DNA from: Chelatococcus sambhunathii
Lineage (GTDB): Bacteria; Pseudomonadota; Alphaproteobacteria; Rhizobiales; Methylopilaceae
Direction: 5' to 3'
Assembly: GCA_031316315.1 (NCBI GenBank)
Contig: JADBEO010000036.1
Span: 1-41,684, forward strand
Length of the DNA: 41,684 nucleotides
Part shown: one piece after another, positions 36,828-41,684 of the stretch
Layout of the letters: each line of letters starts with the position of its first letter
Position numbering within the stretch: position 1 is the stretch's first letter
Program-made: the position numbers and the translations under genes
Notes under the pieces: model-generated
What the model saw: the letters and a program-made list of their open reading frames with translations, nothing else
Told to the model about the DNA's origin: nothing
Database searches by the model: none

Positions 36828-37940
36828 TCACATCTGCACGTAGCCGCCGTCCTTGAACTCGAAGAACACGAAGCCGGCGACGGTCGGGTCGCCCTTCTGG
36901 TCGAACTTGAAGTCGCCGGCGACGGTCTTGAAGGTCTGCTTGTTGATCTCGGCCGCGACCGCCTTGGCGTCCTCGGACTTCGCGGCCTTGGCGGCGTCCG
37001 CCCAGACCTGCAGCGCGGCGTAGCTGTAGAGCGTGAAGCCTTCCGGCTCGATCTTCTTGGCCTTCAGCTTGGAGACCACGTCGGCGGCGGAGGCGAGCTT
37101 GCGCTGGTCCGGCGGGAAGGTGAACATCGTGCCTTCGCCGCCCTTGCCGGTGATGCCGAGGAACTCGCTCGACTGCAGCGCGTCGCCGCCCATCAGCGTG
37201 GCCGAGACCCCCTGCTCGCGCATCTGGCGCACGATCAGACCAGCCTGCTGGTAGTAGCCGCCGTAATAGACGACCTCGGCGCCCGACTGCTTGATCTTGG
37301 AGATCAGCGCCGAATAGTCCTTCTCGCCCGCGGTGATCGACTCGACGAGGACCGGCTTCTGGCCGCCGGCCTCGAAGGTCTTCTGGGTCTCGTCGGCGAG
37401 GCCCTTCCCGTAGGACGACTTGTCGTTGACGATCGCGACCTTCTTGCCGGCCTGCTTCTCGAGCAGGTACTTGCCGGCGATGCCGCCCTGCTGGTCGTCG
37501 CGGCCGCAGACGCGGAAGGTGGTTCCGGCCGCCGGGCGGTTGTCGGTGTAGGCCGGGTTGGTCGAGGCCGGCGAGAGCTGGACGACGCCTTCCTCGGCGT
37601 AGACCGCCGACGCCGGGATCGACGAGCCCGAGCAGTAGTGGCCGATCACGACCTTGGCCTTGGCGCTCGCGATCTGGTTAGCGACGTTGACCGCCTGCTT
37701 GGGATCGCAGGCGTCGTCGCCGATCTTGGCGACCAGCTTCTTGCCGTTCACCCCGCCGGCGGCGTTGATGTCCTCGATCGCCTGCTCGACGCCGGCGCGG
37801 ATCTGGCCGCCGAACACGGCGTTCTCGCCGGTCATCGGGCCGGCGATGCCGACGACGATCTCGTTGCCCCCCTTCTCCGAGCAGGCGGCGACGCCGGCCA
37901 CGACCGCGAGGGCCGCCACGCCTGCGATGAACTTGTTCAT
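36828..37940 (-). CDS. livK: Branched-chain amino acid ABC transporter, substrate-binding lipoprotein
   Basis: 370-residue type I periplasmic binding protein of the LivJ/LivK family, which captures Leu/Ile/Val or related amino acids for the LivHMGF transporter. The lipobox VAAC places lipidated Cys20 after a short signal peptide. The mature protein opens IVVGIAGPMTGENAVFGGQIRAG. VIGHYCSGSSIPAS and SPASTNPAYTD form the ligand pocket, and DKSSYGKGLAD and YYGGYYQQAGLIVRQ belong to the second lobe. AGGGG precedes the ATG. It is followed by a strong terminator. With livM, livG, livF and DUF6867 upstream it forms a normal Rhizobiales liv cluster. Substrate range is not deducible. Confidence 0.93.
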   Translation of the reverse strand: MNKFIAGVAALAVVAGVAACSEKGGNEIVVGIAGPMTGENAVFGGQIRAGVEQAIEDINAAGGVNGKKLVAKIGDDACDPKQAVNVANQIASAKAKVVIGHYCSGSSIPASAVYAEEGVVQLSPASTNPAYTDNRPAAGTTFRVCGRDDQQGGIAGKYLLEKQAGKKVAIVNDKSSYGKGLADETQKTFEAGGQKPVLVESITAGEKDYSALISKIKQSGAEVVYYGGYYQQAGLIVRQMREQGVSATLMGGDALQSSEFLGITGKGGEGTMFTFPPDQRKLASAADVVSKLKAKKIEPEGFTLYSYAALQVWADAAKAAKSEDAKAVAAEINKQTFKTVAGDFKFDQKGDPTVAGFVFFEFKDGGYVQM

Positions 37941-38074
37941 GTTCGAAGTTCCCCTTCAGGTCCCGTAAAGTGCGGATGCGTCCGCCGCTCCGGACGCCAT
38001 CGTGGCGCCTGATTCCCGCTCGTGCAAACGCTCAGCGCGCGCTTCGCGACGCCTCTTGAGCGGCCGGCGGCCGG

Positions 38075-38506
38075 TCAGGCCCGGCCGCGCGCCTTCCAGG
38101 CGAACGGGCCGGCGGTCTCGTAGAGCCAGGCGTATTGCCGCGTCATCATTTTCGTCAGCGTGCGCCGGTGCCCGAGAAGGGCGAACACGACCAGGAACAC
38201 GAGGTCGACCAGAGCGTAGTGGACCGTCGTCCAGAACGCCGGCGCCGCCGCGCCTGTCGGGTTGAGCTGGAGCGTGCCGGAAAACAGCGCGTAGTGGATG
38301 AAGCGCACGGCGAAGGCGAGCGGGATCATCCAGACCGCCGACTTCCACAGCGGCTCCCAGGCGCTGGCGACGGCGCGCCCCGCGAGCCAGGCCGCGCCGC
38401 AGCCGAGGATCAGCGTCGCCAGCAGGAACTCGCCGAGCGAGATCTCCCAGATCGTGCCATGGCCGATCGCGTTCAACGTCTCGTAGAGCGAGTGGATGGC
38501 TTCCAT
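38075..38506 (-). CDS. DUF6867 family membrane protein of the liv cluster
   Basis: 143-residue integral membrane protein with about three hydrophobic segments: EFLLATLILGCGAAWLAG, AVWMIPLAFAVRFIHYALF and LVDLVFLVVFALLG. The C-terminus is basic (RRTLTKMMTRQYAWLYETAG). The family is recognised mainly from its constant place between livF and livK in Rhizobiales. Its role is unknown; an accessory transporter subunit is the natural guess. The start at 38506 is preferred to an in-frame 38644 that would read through a repeat-C element. Confidence 0.82.
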   Translation of the reverse strand: MEAIHSLYETLNAIGHGTIWEISLGEFLLATLILGCGAAWLAGRAVASAWEPLWKSAVWMIPLAFAVRFIHYALFSGTLQLNPTGAAAPAFWTTVHYALVDLVFLVVFALLGHRRTLTKMMTRQYAWLYETAGPFAWKARGRA

Positions 38507-38552
38507 CACCGTCTCCGATCCGCCGTTTCGCGAAGACGCGCGACGTCTCTTA

Positions 38553-38587
38553 TCCCTCCCCTTGCAAAGGGGAGGGCAGGGTGGGGA
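38553..38587. repeat. Repeat family C, copy 2 (inverted relative to copy 3)
   Basis: TCCCTCCCCTTGCAAAGGGG followed by AGGGCAGGGTGGGGA, reverse complement of the copies at 1-35 and 38638-38672 with small changes. Together with copy 3 it makes a facing pair 50 bases apart between livF and DUF6867. Confidence 0.85.
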
Positions 38588-38637
38588 TCGTTCAGAATCG
38601 AGCGCTTCCCTTGGGCGTCGAGTTCCATGCCCGGCGC

Positions 38638-38672
38638 TCCCCACCCTACCCTCCCCTCAGAGAGGGGAGGGA
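38638..38672. repeat. Repeat family C, copy 3
   Basis: TCCCCACCCTACCCTCCCCT, CAG, then AGAGGGGAGGGA; identical to 1-35 apart from one or two bases. It pairs with copy 2 across 38588-38637 to form a potential long stem-loop in the livF to DUF6867 interval. Confidence 0.88.
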
Positions 38673-38716
38673 TCCGGGGGACGTCGCGCCACCTGCCCGG
38701 CGCCGTCGATCTCACC

Positions 38717-39435
<719 letters not shown>

Positions 39436-39439
<4 letters not shown>

Positions 39440-40307
39440 GCTCCGGTCTCCTCGATCTCGCGCTCGACCGCCGCGACCTCCTCGTCCTCGACGCCGAGAT
39501 AGGCGGCGACGACCTTCGGGTCGTCGCGCACCGCCTCGGGCGTGCCGTCCGAAATCTTCTTGCCGTAGTCGAGCACGACGACGTGGTCGGAGATCTCCAT
39601 CACGACGCTCATATCGTGCTCGATCAGCAGGACCGCGACGCCGTCGTCGGTGCGGATCGAGCGGAGCAGGGCGGCGAGGTCCGCGCTTTCGCGCGGGTTG
39701 AGGCCGGCCGCCGGCTCGTCGAGGCAGAGCACGACGGGATCGGTGCACATGGCGCGGGCGATCTCCAGGCGCCGCTGATCGCCGTAGGGCAGGTCCGCGG
39801 CGGGATCGTCGGCGCGGTCGATCAGATCGATGCGCTCGAGCCAGGCCTTCGCCTTGTCGATGGCGTCGGTCTCGGCCTTGCGGTAGCCGCCGGTCCCGAG
39901 CAGGCCGAGCACCGTCATGCCGGAGGCCTGCATCAGCGGCGCGTGCTGTGCGACGAGCAGGTTCTCGAGCACCGTCATGCCGCCGAACAGGCGGATGTTC
40001 TGGAACGTGCGGGCGACCCCGGCGCGGCGCGAGATCTGGTGGTCGCGCAGCCGCTCCAGCAGCCAGGTCTCGTTTTCCGATTTGCGGAGCGCGATGCGCC
40101 CGACCGTCGGCTTGTAGAAGCCGGTGATGCAGTTGAAGACGGTGGTCTTTCCGGCGCCGTTTGGGCCGATGAGCGCCGTGACGTCGCCGGGGCGGACGTC
40201 GAAGGAGACGTCGTCGACGGCGACCAGCCCGCCGAAGCGCATGGTCAGCCGCTCGACGCGGATCAGCACGTCCTCGGGAAGCTTCGGGGCGTCGACCGGC
40301 GGCGTCG

Positions 40308-40311
<4 letters not shown>
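39436..40311 (-). CDS. livG: Branched-chain amino acid ABC transporter ATP-binding protein LivG
   Basis: 291-residue ATPase subunit. Walker A is GPNGAGKTT, followed by the LivG-typical [14 protein letters not shown] and [20 protein letters not shown]. The signature region is [15 protein letters not shown], Walker B is [13 protein letters not shown], and the H-loop is [11 protein letters not shown]. The GTG start overlaps the livM stop (GTGA, 40308-40311) and has AGGAGG just upstream. The C-terminus carries an acidic tail ([17 protein letters not shown]) beyond the usual end. Confidence 0.95.
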
Positions 40312-41630
<1,319 letters not shown>

Positions 41631-41640
41631 GGCTGGCTCA

Positions 41641-41674
41641 TCCCTCCCCTGGGACAGGGGAGGGCAGGGTGGGG
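41641..41674. repeat. Repeat family C, copy 4
   Basis: TCCCTCCCCTGGGACAGGGG followed by AGGGCAGGGTGGGG, same orientation as the copy at 38553. It lies just upstream of livM, presumably between livH and livM; the surroundings are cut by the window edge. Confidence 0.82.
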
Positions 41675-41684
41675 TGCGGCCCAG

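Overview
The window is high-GC chromosomal DNA from an alphaproteobacterium, most likely of the order Hyphomicrobiales (Rhizobiales). Supporting context: a liv branched-chain amino-acid transport cluster containing a DUF6867 membrane protein; an ArsR-methyltransferase/metF/metH operon; a DUF2339 protein; a divergent pdxH / RT0821-type lipoprotein pair; and dispersed palindromic repeats of kinds common in that order. Family and genus cannot be fixed from the sequence alone. No rRNA, tRNA, CRISPR array, integrase or transposase was recognised.

Layout. 0.2-5 kb: histone-deacetylase-like hydrolase, xseB, a CorA-type transporter and a membrane GGDEF/EAL protein. 5-6.2 kb: a mobile mystery protein A/B pair (Xre-like HTH plus Fic) behind an AT-rich repeat-bearing promoter. 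6.2-9.6 kb: SDR oxidoreductase and pdxH, divergent from an outer-membrane-type lipoprotein and a DnaJ-class co-chaperone. 9.8-10.9 kb: a Panacea-domain (DUF4065) gene with a coiled-coil partner of unknown function. 11-18.8 kb: LysE exporter, a MoaD-like protein coupled to a cytoplasmic Asp-box beta-propeller, fabI, a histidine phosphatase, a small unknown protein coupled to a LysR regulator, and DUF2339. 18.9-23.6 kb: P1-family peptidase, murI, GNAT, and a flavodoxin-fold quinone reductase divergent from its likely LysR regulator.

23.7-30.1 kb is the methionine/one-carbon operon, transcribed leftward: ArsR-methyltransferase regulator, metF, an unknown 81-residue protein, the homocysteine half of MetH, an unknown 141-residue protein, and the cobalamin half of MetH. 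Methionine synthase is split in two, and small unknown genes are spliced in with 4-base start/stop overlaps. 30.1-35.1 kb: MOSC protein, tam with a VapBC-type module translationally coupled in front of it, a DUF6717-like protein, ettA and a CcdA-like protein. 35.2-36.7 kb: two overlapping genes for unrecognised exported or membrane-anchored proteins. 36.8-41.6 kb: livK, DUF6867, livF, livG and livM, ending just short of the expected livH.

The features most likely to repay attention are the split metH operon with its two inserted ORFs, the Panacea/coiled-coil pair, the MmyAB pair with its operator-like repeats, the Asp-box propeller/MoaD pair, and the exported gene pair at 35.2-36.7 kb. Three palindromic repeat families recur; one sits in two convergent gene junctions and another lies at both ends of the window.
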